From positions 456,380 through 520,379 of the forward strand of contig JAKMXF010000155.1 of assembly GCA_024704765.1 (NCBI GenBank): 64,000 nt of DNA. The letters are read 5' to 3'. Numbering within the stretch: position 1 is the stretch's first letter; each line of letters starts with the position of its first letter. The translations under genes were made by a program, and so were the position numbers. The stretch comes from Oopsacas minuta. Lineage: Eukaryota; Porifera; Hexactinellida; Lyssacinosida; Leucopsacidae. The notes beneath the pieces are model-generated. The model did no database searches. It was not told where the DNA came from and was given only the letters and a program-made list of their open reading frames with translations. Shown in pieces: positions 9,483 to 21,676 of this stretch.

Positions 9483-12400
9483 TATGTCTAATTAATTTAA
9501 TATCCCTATGGACATACATAATTATTTCAGCCAAACAATGAGTTATGTAAAATTCTTCAAGAGCAAATCGTTGAGTACTTGTCCTCTCATTCCAATTCTG
9601 AAAATGTAATGGTGCCCCTCTATGAATATTTTAGCTAGAGGCTAGATAAAGTTGGAATAGCGTCACTTGATGTCCCATCAGTTAGGATACAAGATGAGCA
9701 CACTAGACTAATATGCAACACATTTAATTCATCATTTATCACATTCATTCTCTTAAATGTTGGCTATAGAGATTACACCACGAAAGTATATGCATCATAC
9801 AGTGAAATTACAATTCGCCCACTCTACCTGTGGTACTTAACCGATGTGTCTCAGAACCTTGTCAAGTGTGCCCAGTGACAACTCCAAGGAGGCGCTTGTG
9901 CCGTTGAAATATGTTGTTGCTCCTCCCCTTGTATTGGGGGAACTAATTTCGTAGTAACACGTTCGTCAGTCATTTGCACTTGCATCCCCATTTTGAACTA
10001 TTAAATATTTGTACTTCTGTTGTGAAACACTACAGTACTCAAATACTCATTTCTTAAGTTGCGAATATGAATGTTGTTGGCTTAAAATATACTATTCCAG
10101 TTTCACTGCCATACATAATAGGTAGTCTGTATCCTGAAAATATTTGTCCCCATAGAATTGATTTGTGCAACCCTGGTGCCCCAACTGGAGAGGGTCCAGT
10201 TGTGGCATCGCCTATGAGTGTTCCACTAAATTGTCACTGGTGAAAGAAATTATTTAGTATCTTTTCAATGGGCTTAGTTTTGCCTCGTATAAAATTGCTA
10301 AGAAAAATGAGAAGCTGCTCCTGATTACCCTTACATACAATATATACATATATTGTAGAATTAATTACATTTTGGCACCCATTCCGGTTACTAATATTGA
10401 TTCCATCTTGACAGCTGTGTTTTGAAATTTTTATGAGATAAGTGTGCCGAAGTTAGAAAATGTTCGAGGAACGCTGCAGTATACTATATTATAGTAGGCA
10501 CATGAAAAATATCAAAGTAATTTACTATACGCATGTGCGTAAATTGAGTATGCTTTCAGGCGCCCCTGAAATGCATTGGATGAAAAGTGATGAGGTGTAT
10601 ACCTCTTTAGGATTGCTTGCACATATGATTTCTTTTCAGTAAATGCAGCTCCTTCAAAGCCGATACCTACTAGCCTGTTACGCTGCAAATTTATTCCTGA
10701 ATTGATTACATGAAATTTCAAATATATACACACTAATTTTTTCAGTTATACAATTTTTGATTCGACTCTTTGGAATTTGTCATTTTATAGAGTCCGCGAA
10801 AATTATCCAAACAAAAAATAAAATTAATTTCTTCAGTATATCTTGCCAAGTTGATTTTGTTTCATACTGAAAAACGTTTTTCTCAAGAAACTAGACTTTC
10901 TATAGAGTCCGCGAAAATTATCCAAACAAAAAATAAAATTGATTTCTTCAGTATATCTTGCCAAGTTGATTTTGTTTCATACTGAAAACGTTTTTCTCAA
11001 GAAACTAGACTTTCCATTTAATTTTTCTTTTTCTTTTGTTTACTTCTTTTGTTGTTTTATATCACTATTAATAGTTGAATTTTTTATTACCTATGTGTGA
11101 ATTGACGTATAGTCAATTTTCTTATACGTAAACATAGCCTACCATATATTTCCTAACATTTATAGTACCATGGATGCATTATTAGCTGAATGCGTTTATA
11201 TACATGGGTTCATAATTGCAGAAGCTGTGCATCTTTTCCTGAATACATGTATTACATATTTGTAAAACATCAAATTTTATACAATTATATTCCAAAAATT
11301 TCAGAAATGCATCAAAATGTTTGTCTAATAAGCATATATTTTGTAAAATTTATCAATATTTGATGCTTCGTAGGATGTTAAATATTGCAATTATCATCTC
11401 AAGTGACTATATGAAAAGATCTATAGATACCACTTATAAAATATCAAAGTCTGTCACTAAAAGTTGTCTCTTTGTTGAGTTACAGTAGAGACCCTTGATC
11501 ACTAACTTATATGAACATTCAACTATAACTCCGGAATCATTTAAATCTTTGTAAAATAGAATAGCCAATTGATACTGTATAACCCACTTCGCATACATTT
11601 GTGATACATTTTTATGTGAAATGATTAAAATATATCGTAATCTGGAAAATGAACATATGTGGGTATCGTCACATTAGTACCAAATATAATTTATAAATTG
11701 ATTGCTAGGGTATGGGAAGTAGTATAAATTTACTTTTCTGATTTACCATATTTTAAACTATCCCTTGTTTATAATTGAATATTCTTAAATTTTCTCAACC
11801 ATAGTATCTACCTAACTTAACAATAAACAAACTTTTGTATCAAATTTTTAATATATTGTCATTATTCTTTGAGGAATACAGAGAAATTCTTTGCTACTTT
11901 GTTCCACGATGTTGAATTTGTTCAGACTCTACAATCAAGATAGCATTAATTTCGACGATAGCTTATTGGAAGAAATTTGAAACAATTTATACCTTGGACA
12001 TATGAATATGAGAAAGTTATCACTATCCATTTATGGTTTAATGGACATAAACCATATCAAGATGGGTAAAAACACTGATTTGATTGCAAATATACTGAAA
12101 ATTTATACCTTATGGATGATTAGATGCCATTCTTCCAAAGAAATACGAATTTATAAATATCCAAAAATTCAATTTTTCGAAGAGTTGATTTTTCAATTAT
12201 GATGTCATATTTTGAATTGAAGTTAAACAGTGTAAAGGATGGCCCTAAATTGATTCCTTTGATTTCTTTATCCTAAATGGTTCAATTCGAAAACAATTGA
12301 TGTTAAATATTCTTTTTGATAATTTTGCATCATTTCCACTAGGATTCGGCAGTACCGTATTTAGTAGGCCATATTGGTCTCAAATTTACGAGTTACGAGC

Positions 12401-13369
12401 TAAATTATTTTCTCTCTTTTGATTATTTCGTATTTATATTGTATATACTATATGCTATTATTTTCTAAATTCATTTCCTTTGTTCCCATTAACTTCTCAA
12501 TGTATGTTTGCCTAATATTCAAAACATATTCATGAAATGTTAGCATAGTGATCTCTAGTTATAGCTGCTACCAAACGGAAATCGCCCTATTCCCTTACCA
12601 AGTGGGTATTCCGATTATAAGTCATTTCATCACTAAACAACTTCGTACCCAAATCTTTTTGCAGCCAAAACAATTTGGTCCACTAAAATTACGGCACATT
12701 CTATACTTACGTATGAAGGCTTTAATATTTTGGCATTTTAAAATCTAATTATTTGTTCCCTATTAGGGTTCGGAATCCGGGATATCTAAACTATTCAAAC
12801 TATCCAATATCCAGTTACTTCAGTCAACTTAGATATACTGAATTCTTAACCAAAAGATATGCCTAGAGGGATTAACCATATTGCAATTTCAATGTTGTTA
12901 TCTTATTGTGTTTCGCTGCTGTTGACGTATTTCAATTGCTACATTTCATTGTTTTTGGTGGCACACGTTCGGATACTCGATGTATGCTATATGTAACTAT
13001 ATACAAACAACAATTGGTAGTTTCTACAGCATATAATTATTAATTTACAAATGGCTATTCGGTTAACGAAATCTGAAGTTTAGGATCATAATTCTCGACA
13101 AGGCGATCTAGCCAGGTGCAGTATATGTGATGCACAGATTTGTTGCAAAGGTGGTTTACCAGGACAGTGCTGAATCCTTCCCGATCTAAACATAAAATTA
13201 GTTTTAGCGATATGGCAGAAACCGTTGGAAGAAATGTAGAGTGCAAACATATATTATACAATATAACAAGAAGGAATCTCTGGCGGAAATCAAGACTTGC
13301 TGCTTTAGATGGATTTAGCTTTAATTGAATAATATGAAGTGAATTCATAAAGACATCTTTAAAGGAAAA
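9483..13369. other. Non-coding, AT-rich; one tandem duplication
   Basis: No gene recognised in almost 3.9 kb. Open frames are below about 75 codons and show no domain. The clear structure is the 115-bp duplication at 10786-11014. A GC-richer patch near 9840-9960 has no match that I recognise. Confidence 0.5.
10786..11014. repeat. Recent tandem duplication, 115 + 114 bp
   Basis: Copy 1 (10786-10900) and copy 2 (10901-11014) both begin TATAGAGTCCGCGAAAATTA. They differ by AATTAATTT against AATTGATTT and by one A in the CTGAAAAACG run. Such near-identity implies a young event. Confidence 0.9.
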
Positions 13370-14580
13370 TGATGTGATCAACCATTGTACCCAAAAACTG
13401 CAGCAAGTTTTGGAATTTCCCTTGGGAAAAGTATTAAAAAAACATTTTTGAAACAATTTGCGAACTTGATTATACGTGGTACAAGATTTAGCATATCTTT
13501 AGATGAGTATACGTCCTGCCTAATTTCAGGTTTATGAATATAAATCTGCATACCGAATAAAGTTTTGGAATTTTAAATGCAAAGGATTACAGGAAGTATC
13601 CCAGCTGAAAAGTTTTGAATTATTCCCCAACAAACTCTTGGAATTTGGAATATATTTAAACAAACATGTTGTAGGAATGGTTAATGATTGAACTTTTGTT
13701 ATGGCCAAGTTTGTTAAGTTAATCGACCCGAAACAGCAACTTTGTTATGCTGACGGTATTCACTTAACTGTTTGTGATTTTTTATATTCTCTTTAATGCA
13801 ACCTAAATCAAAGAGATTCTCTATGGTGGTTATGATGATGAAGATGAATATTCAGCTAGTGATAGTGAAATTCTTCATGATTATGTTACTCTGACCGGCT
13901 TATGTGGAGTTTTAGATGATAGTATTCCCCCTCCTTAACTTAGAACGTGGATGGAAGAAAATTCTCAGAATTGTCCTTTTTTTCGAAGATCACCTATTAA
14001 AATCTGATCCTCCAGAGAATTTGACAGAAGAGAATGACAGAGTATTAACTCTACTTCTAAATTGCAAGTCTCACAAGAACAGTCATCTAGCAATGATACA
14101 GAGATTTACATCCCTTAAAAAGCCTAAAAGCAAACATTGATCGGTATTGGAGTGACAGAGAAGATAGACTTGATAGATTGGAAGATTTCTTGAAAATATT
14201 TGTCAATGTCTTAAACCCATCGAGATTGTTTCTGCCTTAGGTCGTAGAGATTCAATGTTGCTTTCTGCTGAAGGGGTATGCCGAATTTTGATGGCTCAGC
14301 TAGATAAGAATTCCTCATTATCCTTTTGCCAAGTTCTCAAATCGAGTCTCGAAATATCCTTTCGCGAAAGAAGACAAGTTCCTATTGTTGATCTACATAG
14401 GTCTCTTTTCAATATAGGTGAAATATCAAGATCATCGATGAATACAATTGCTCGAAGCTTATAATTGAGATTATTTTCTAACGAAATTTCAGGTATTGAA
14501 GGTTTTTCGGCTGCTGTGCTCTTCATACCGAAATTCAGATCTAGGTTGGGTGATGACACTCTAGATAGTTTGTGTTTACT
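13370..14580 (+). pseudogene. hAT-superfamily transposase relic
   Basis: Fragments in order across frames: YPKTAASFGISLGKS; then FSISLDEYTS, the first catalytic Asp block of hAT; then MNINLHTE and GSIPAEKF. A decayed TDGA region ends in a KLI..QQLCYADGIHLTVCDF-like stretch. Then come EENSQNCPFF, LLLNCKSHKNSHLAMIQRF (normally CxTRWNS), LKPIEIVSALGRRDSMLLSA, and RERRQVPIVDLHRSLFN. These match, in order, the RNase H core and insertion domain of a hAT transposase of the type often found in arthropods. Numerous frameshifts and stops show that it is dead. The BED zinc finger and dimerisation domain are not visible in this piece. Confidence 0.65.
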
Positions 14581-16607
14581 AAAAACTTTTTTTAGCTAGA
14601 TATTTATGAAATTAGTTCTTGTAATAATTCTTTAGTTATTGTATTTATTTGCACTCAATTAATATGAATTAGATTAGACATTACATTATATATATTCATA
14701 TATATATTGCAAAATTATTAGCAATTGGGCTGATAAGCGGATATCCTGATATCCGGGTACTTGAGTGAAATTATCCAGTATCCGGATGTTTATAAATGAC
14801 GGATAATTCCAAACTCTCTTCCCTACGACAGCATACTTCTCTAACAATTTATCCTGAAACTTGGTTATTAAATTACTTTATGCACTGATAAAGCAACAAA
14901 GGATTTGTAATTGTTTGCATCTCTCACATTTGATATTGATCATTATAATAAAATGAGACTGATAATAACAAATGTTAATAGCGGATTTGTTATTCCGTAT
15001 AGTTATTTTGTTGCTTACGATTGATAAGGGATATACATGGATATTATTTTCGGAAAGGGTGCAAGTTTTGGAAGGGTCATGCCAGTTTTAGAAATTCCTT
15101 ATTTCCCTGAATAAGCGCCTACCCAAACTAGTTAATGATATGAATTTATCCCCTGCATTCATTACTGTACAAAATTTACACTAAATTTCACCATGTAACC
15201 AATTTGGATGGTCAAACCCCTAAATTTGTTCTTATTCTCAAAATCACCAAAATATTTAGACCAAAAATTGGCAAAAAATAGATAGCTCGGGGTATTTTGT
15301 AATCTACCGGATTTATTATCTTCTAATTCATACATTATTATCTCTCAATCCAATTTTTTTGTTAGTTGTTATTTCATTAGTATATCTGATCATTATATAT
15401 ATATCCCTAATACCGCTGAAGTCAGAAGATACAACCATGCGAAATCTAAACTAGATATTATATTTATAACCATGTTGTTTTTTCTTTATTGATATATTAA
15501 TGCTTTTTTTATCATAGCCTGGGTCCAAATCCTGAAAATTGAGCTAGAAATAGTGTGTTAATGCAATAGCATATATCATATTCTGGCACGGAAATATGGA
15601 AGCAGTTTTAAGTTACTTTGTGTTAAGGAACGATAAGCTACATGTACCTTCTTTTACAAGCTGGAAAACAAATAAATATTCCAAAAACTCTAACAAAGAC
15701 ATACCTTGCAAATTCGATCAAATTAATATCACTATATTTGTTTGTAAATCAGATTCTTGAACATGTTGTATAATTTAGGGACACTATAAGTTATATAAAT
15801 ATCCTGTAGTCTGACTGTGGGTACTAGCGTGTGTTACGAAAAATTTCTTACAATTAATTAGTTTAATTAGGCTAAATTATATACATATATTGGATATATA
15901 TAATATCAAGTTCATATCATTTCGTTAATTCATTCTCTAGTTATGTAACATCTAATGTAGGTAATAATTTCGGTAGGAAATTCTCTAAAAATAGCGTACT
16001 AAACAACATTAGTTATTGTTACAATATTTTCAGAATATACGATGGTTCTTATCAATTTAAGGTTTCTAAGCTAAAGGAACATGTAGAAATTATATGCACT
16101 ACTCATTTTTCGTTATTAGGAATATCAGATTAGATATTTCGAAACAGATTTGATGACAAAATAATCTTAAAAACATAATTATGGTATTTACCGTAACCGC
16201 AAAATCAATTACCATCGATAACAGCCCAAAATATTGATGTTATGATGTCTATGCAACCTTTGTAAACTTCTTACTGAAACAAAATGCCACTTCATTGCAA
16301 CCGTTTAAATTCCGTAATTCTATTCATGTATATACGTATGTTACTATGGTTAAGAATACATATTAATGAAGTAACAAACTTATTATTTGATCAACCCGGG
16401 TGAGGTGGTAATACAAGCACTAGCAATATGGCCAAGGTGTTCTTTTCTTCCAAAGGCCATCAGGGTTTTTCTAGATGATTTGAGATGGGCAAAATGCCGC
16501 CTCTAGAAATCGTTTCGCCCCCCACCTCTGATCTATGGTCAATTTTCAATGGTAAATCTTTCATTATTGGGAATTTAGAATCAGTCAATCGTGAAGTGAA
16601 ATGGTTA
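14581..16607. other. Non-coding, AT-rich
   Basis: No gene recognised. Short palindromic GGATATCC-like motifs near 14738-14800 may be remains of a transposon end but could not be paired with a partner. Confidence 0.4.
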
Positions 16608-16838
16608 TCAAACCGCAATTTTTCTAGGCTTTCTAGCCCCAAATTTCACTATCTGTTCTAGGTCTTCATTCAGCAAGGTATCAAGCGATTCGCATGCAAT
16701 TTCATCAGATATTGGCTTTTCCGAGTCTATTTCTCAGACAAGTCTTTACCTTTATAATATGGAAAAAGAACGTTCAACAGAAGCAATTCCAATAGGAATG
16801 CTTAGGCAAACATTGGCTACCATGCTCAAGTTTGGGAA
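16608..16838 (-). pseudogene. hAT transposase C-terminal dimerisation domain relic
   Basis: The minus strand reads FPNLSMVANVCLSIPIGIAS then VERSFS, the hallmark of the hAT C-terminal dimerisation region (family consensus about IP.G.ASVERSFS). It continues with a broken KTRLRNRLGE segment, then ACESLDTLLNEDLEQIVKF and a basic RKPRKIAV end before a stop. No upstream catalytic part is adjacent. Orientation is opposite to the hAT relic at 13370-14580, so it is probably a separate copy. Confidence 0.72.
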
Positions 16839-18859
16839 CATTGTTGCATCATGGGACTAGTAGATAACTCCTTCAACTGCTCTTTGATATCTTCCCTTGG
16901 TTGATTGGTGATATAAGAAATTGCGAATATCCATCTGTACTACAAGAATTAAAACACTGAAATAAGAAATTCTCTTAGCTTACAAGAAACTAGTTCCTTT
17001 TATACTTAAGGATCAAAGTAAATAATTCAGATACAAATCATTCGTTGCAGGTTGCTACCATTATTGTCATGTGTTATACAATAATATACTGATTAGATCT
17101 TATCGCTCGCGACCATATTATCAATTCATGTGTTAGGAATTCAGAAATACTTGCAGCAAAGTACATGATTTTATGTTATGGACTTTAGCTCAAAACTATG
17201 CCTCCCTCTAATTCATGAAACATTGATTAGCCCCCCTTGAAATATTCTCCTATAAAAAACCTCCCATGTTTTTCATTGCGCTTTAATTTGGACCATCAGC
17301 TGCAAAGGTATTGTGGTTATTCATCTATGGTTGTCCAGAATTGAATGAAAATTTCTGGAAACTTCTTATATGATCAATCTATCGTTAAGTAGGACATCAA
17401 ATAAATTGTCAAGGAATTATGGATGAGGGCATAGAAAATGTTCTCATAAACCAGGAATCGGGTACATAGTCATCTATTGATAATCAAGTTAGATATTTTA
17501 ACGGAAATTGTTTGTGTTAATGATTTATGCTATCGTAATTAGTAACATATTGAAATCATAATTTTCTATTTGAATTAGCCTATATATTGTACGATTGCTA
17601 GATTAATATCTTACTGTTGAATGTTTCGCAGATCTATTGTTACAGAATGTAATACATTCAGTATTCACACTCTAGGAACTATAAATAAGTAAATATTAAC
17701 AGATTAATATCATATATGGAAATACAGTGACGTCTTAATTTTTAAACCGGAAATGATACTACAAATTTGACCATCTCAGAGGAAGCCCAATTATCAGGTT
17801 ACTATACACTAGTAATACATTTATATCATATCTCCTTAACTTTTTCATTGAAACCCTCATACTTGTTATTGGCAATAATAACCCATTGTGTAGCCTGTCT
17901 ATTACTTCTTTGAATTCTTACTCTTTATAGGAAGAACAACCACAAACCAAGGTAGATAAATTCATCGAATCGAAATTTAGTCAACATAACTTCAAATTTG
18001 TTTAGATAATACATTATGAACTATCAGCCATTCACAGGTCTCTCAGATTGAGATATCGATAAAAATTCATTTTTCTCCAAACCTAGGTAGAGTGATAGAT
18101 TAGTATCTCTACTTCCAAAATATGAATCATTTAAAATAATTCGTACGCAAAACAAATGTTGTCTCTTTTTTACTGAATTTCTCCACTTATTTTTTGGTAT
18201 TTACTCTTTGAATTAAATTCATTCCACTTAGTAACGCTAAATGTAAACTTTTGTTTTAAGCATATTCACCTCACTTGTGATGTCTTCACACCCTTATACA
18301 TATCTATTCATACGCCCTCCCAATTGAACTAAATTCGTTGTGAATATCAATATTTGATACAAAAATAATTATTATAATATTGCATCTTGTGGTACCCTTT
18401 TCAGTGATAAACAAATGAAGCGCGACAGATGGTATGTCGCAATTGTTGTGTTAAAGTGGAACAATTGGGTAAATTTGTCTCCGAGGTTATTTAAGATATA
18501 CATAGAGTTTATATCAGACAGCGTTGACTATCTCAGCTGCATGTTGCCGACATTCATCTGTGAGATTTGTGTAATTTGTCCTGAGAAAAAGAATAAGAGT
18601 TTTAGTGCTGGAAATATTGCGATTATCTTTTTTGGAACTTGCCAATAAAGAACACCAGACTAAGTTCTTGTTGTATTGATTCTCCTTGTGATATGTGTCA
18701 AGAAGCGTATCGATTTGGACCAAAATACGAGCACCCCAGTAAATTCGACATAAATCTGTAGCGCTTCAGAAAATTTTCCTCAAACAATTTGTATAGTTGT
18801 GCAATAAATGTTTCCAGAGAGTAGGACGAGGCATTCTCCATGAATGTTCTTCTACGAAT
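16839..18859. other. Non-coding, AT-rich
   Basis: No gene or repeat recognised. Open frames such as those near 18415-18723 overlap on both strands and lack family resemblance. Confidence 0.4.
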
Positions 18860-20120
18860 GCTGTACTATTCCCAGAGACAGCCTTGGTAAAAGGAAATTA
18901 TTGAATAAATTTGTAGGAGATGATATTGTTAAGCGTTTGGATGTAAGTGATGATTTAGCTAGACCACCACGTCTTTTATGAGGGCCCCCTGTGCATCTTA
19001 CTGCTACTTCTTTGAATAAGTCTGCTTCAAGTAGTGTATCACCTGTAATCTTGAACTCTCAGATATGATAAGGGTTAAAACTATTAGAAATCTATGTAAC
19101 AGTCTTAAGTCACTTATAAGCATATTGAGAGGAGATCACTTCACACTCCAGGGATGCAATTGTTTCACACTGCTCGATCTTTGAAGTTTGTGAACTAGAA
19201 CTGAACCGATCTCAGAAGAAAGGACATACTGATATTTGTCCTGTCTGGACAGTATTCTGTTGCGATATAACTGGCCTTCTTAGTAAGAGAATTTCTCGAT
19301 CAGTTGTGATAGATACCTATAATTTTCGTTATAAACTAGGAGTGGACTTTGGCCAAGAATCTTTGAAGGTGACCATTCAATCAGAATCTTCTAATAGCGT
19401 AAGCGATCTGGCTATATTTTGGCAGGCCCCAGTGCCAGAAAATTATCACAACCTCAAGTCAATATTCTCCAGTCATGAAATTAGACTTCTGATCCTAGAT
19501 TTCAATGTTAGCCTAACGAATGATATCAAAGCTGCACTAATAGCTTTGGTATCATGCCTGGTAGGCATCCCGACCCTGGTGTACCTAGAACAAATGGGAT
19601 AATCTTAACGCTATGCGGAAATGGGAGCTAAGAGGCCAACTTAGCATACCATATAGTATGAAGAATTTTGCAGTGAATATAGTGGATTGAAAGAAAATTC
19701 AAAATTATGCAAGGGAGTCAAAAGACCCTATTTCAGGATACTGGAATTCTTCCCAGAGAACACATGGTTATTCTCAATCTCCCAGAGCTATATTTGGCGC
19801 TTGGGATAGGCCAGAGACTCTATGATGTGATTTTAGAATCTGTCTGAAGACGAAATAAGTATACATCGGGATAGTTTGAAAAAATATAATATCAGAAAAA
19901 GTTCCATGATGGAAGTTTCGAACGGAATTAAATGCAATTACTACCGAAAGATCATAGAGATCTGTTTCTAAATATGAATTGTAATGCCTTCATAGCAATA
20001 AGAAGATTTGATAATGTGTGGTTTCTTCATGTTTTGGCAGAGCCAGATCTAATTCAGAGTTTCATGAATGAATCCTTGAACTCGAACAGCATACAAAATG
20101 TGTGGGATTTCAGGTACATA
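18860..20120 (+). pseudogene. Unclassified transposase-like protein, N-terminal and middle part
   Basis: Pieces in several frames: RDSLGKRKLLNKFVGDDI near 18868, then RPPRLL. The best open part is 19306-19602, with YKLGVDFGQESLKVTI (Asp codon at 19345), VPENYHNLKSIF, and VSLTNDIKAALIAL (Asp codon at 19522). WDNLNAMRKWELRGQLS follows in a shifted frame. The order fits a multicopy invertebrate family with D-x-GQ-x-SLK, VPE.YEN.K, D(I/L)K and a Cys-containing segment. The reading resumes after the DD37D insertion at 21408-21676. Many frameshifts show that it is dead. I infer a DDE-type transposase; no biochemical role is known to me. Confidence 0.6.
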
Positions 20121-21407
20121 CAGGGTGGCTTTTAAGTTCTGTCCCATGCAAAAACTATTATTTATCAATATATATATAGCTTGGTAATGATATTTATTGC
20201 TCTAATTTATGATTCAGAGACAAAACATATTTCGCGAATTTTATTCAATATAGCCTCCCTCATTTTGTATTACACGTGTAATTCAATCTGGCAAGGCCTC
20301 AATAGCAGCACGGAGGGTTTTTTGGGGAATTTTATTCCACTCTTGGCAAAGTTTCCTCTCCAGTGCTTGATGCTTGTGTGAGAGTTAACACAAGCTTTCG
20401 TCTCGAGAATTGACCACACAGAATAATCCATGGGATTCAGGTCAGGACTGTAAGGAGGCCATTCTTCCTTGGTTATAAAACCAGGAAAATTGTCATGTAA
20501 CCATGACTGGGTAACATTAGAAGTGTGTGCTGGCGCCCCGTCTTGCTGGAAAACAAATGAAGTACCTCCGAACATGTCTCGGCCTATATTCTTCAATACT
20601 GGCTCCAAAACCATTTCTCAATAATTAATTGAATTGATTTTTACCCCTTGTGGTACAAAAACCAATGGTGTCCTGCCCATTTTTGACACCCCTGCCCAAA
20701 CCATCACCGACTTAGGGTTCTGTATTCGGCTAACATATCTGAACTTCTCGTCGACTTTGGAAGGAGATGATACAAGTATACGATCATTTTGTACATTGGT
20801 TGCCTCCTGGATAGTGAATATTTTCTCATCTGAAAATAATATTTTTTCTAGATTTTCAACAGCGTACCGGCCCAACGCACCTTTGCATCTTGCAACCCTT
20901 TTTTCCTTTACCAATTGAGAAAGGAAGTGCACCTTCTTACGCTTGAATGAACTCATCCCTAAATCCCTTTTCACAATTTTAGTCATTGCACATCTTGATA
21001 CTTTCAGATCTAGAGCCATTTTCCTTATGGAACGTCTAGGATTTCGGCGAATTCGCTGGGGGTGGTTACTGAGCACGGACGGCCTGATCTCGCCCTATCT
21101 TCAACTTTTCCAGTATCTTTGTATCGCCTAATAGTGCGGTACACAAATTTCCTTTTGTTTAGAGGGAGTTTCAGGATCTTCAAAATTTCCCTTGAAGGAT
21201 GTCATTTGTAAATAATTCTACAATTGCCGACCTCTCACGTTCCATCACTAATAAAATTGAAATTTCTCTACAATTGTACTCTGAAACTGTATATTTATGT
21301 TAAATACAGTATAATAAGGTAAACTAATAAGATATATCTAATAGCAAAGACTCAGCATGGAAAAATGGTTCTTATAAATCATGGGACAGAACTTAAAAGC
21401 CACCCTG
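20121..21407. mobile_element. Tc1/mariner element, DD37D (maT-type), copy 2, nested insertion
   Basis: The 1287-bp element is flanked by TA (20119-20120 and 21408-21409). Its 28-bp inverted termini are perfect and begin CAGGGTGGCTTTTAAGTTCT. Perfect termini and few coding lesions suggest a fairly recent insertion. It sits inside another pseudogene whose reading continues on both sides. The transposase runs on the minus strand. Confidence 0.95.
20283..21245 (-). pseudogene. DD37D transposase of copy 2, frameshifts and one stop
   Basis: Starts at ATG 21245 (MERERSAIVELF). After frame changes near 21190 and 21070 it reads KMALDLKVSRCAMTKIV (second HTH), LFSDEKIF (first Asp), SVMVWAGV, and GRTPLVFVPQGVKINS. 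An in-frame TGA at about 20617 precedes EMVLEPVLKNI. Then come FQQDGAPAHT (second Asp) and EEWPPYSPDLNPMDYSVW (third Asp, 37 residues on). A one-base loss near 20375 ends the correct frame. Close in sequence to copy 3 at 41083-42387: both share the VFVP.GVKINS and SPDLNPM blocks. Inactive. Confidence 0.88.
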
Positions 21408-21676
21408 TAAAAGTACACATAATATGCCGGCATTTTGTTCCCTTTTTGCAAAAATATTTACTTTCAGATAATGGATTTGCTGTAGTATCAGAACAGGGAT
21501 TGGAATCTAGTCACCATCATTTTAACATGTGTGGAAAAGATACATATCCGGTGAGGACCGGAAGGATATGTGAGGGATTATTCAACGCAGTATGCGATTT
21601 CAATTTCATATCTCTTGCTACTGATGATGCTGCAGCTGTTTGGGAAGAATTACAAAATGAAACTGAGAGCGATTAA
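21408..21676 (+). pseudogene. Unclassified transposase-like protein, C-terminal part
   Basis: Directly after the DD37D element the frame reads KVHIICRHFVPFLQK, SDNGFAVVSEQGLESSHHHF (second Glu of SEQxxE at about 21506), then a short tail ending ELQNETESD and a stop. KVH..(R/S)H and SEQ..E..H are the diagnostic C-terminal motifs of the same family as 18860-20120. The gap in the protein is therefore explained by the nested element. The same motif order (KVHFLHSH, then VSEEQGERFHQD) appears in the protein at 36371-38055. Confidence 0.7.

Noticed and set aside
12766-14810. GGATATC-rich strings on either side of the hAT relic as its terminal repeats.
   Set aside because: They do not form a consistent inverted pair when aligned by eye.
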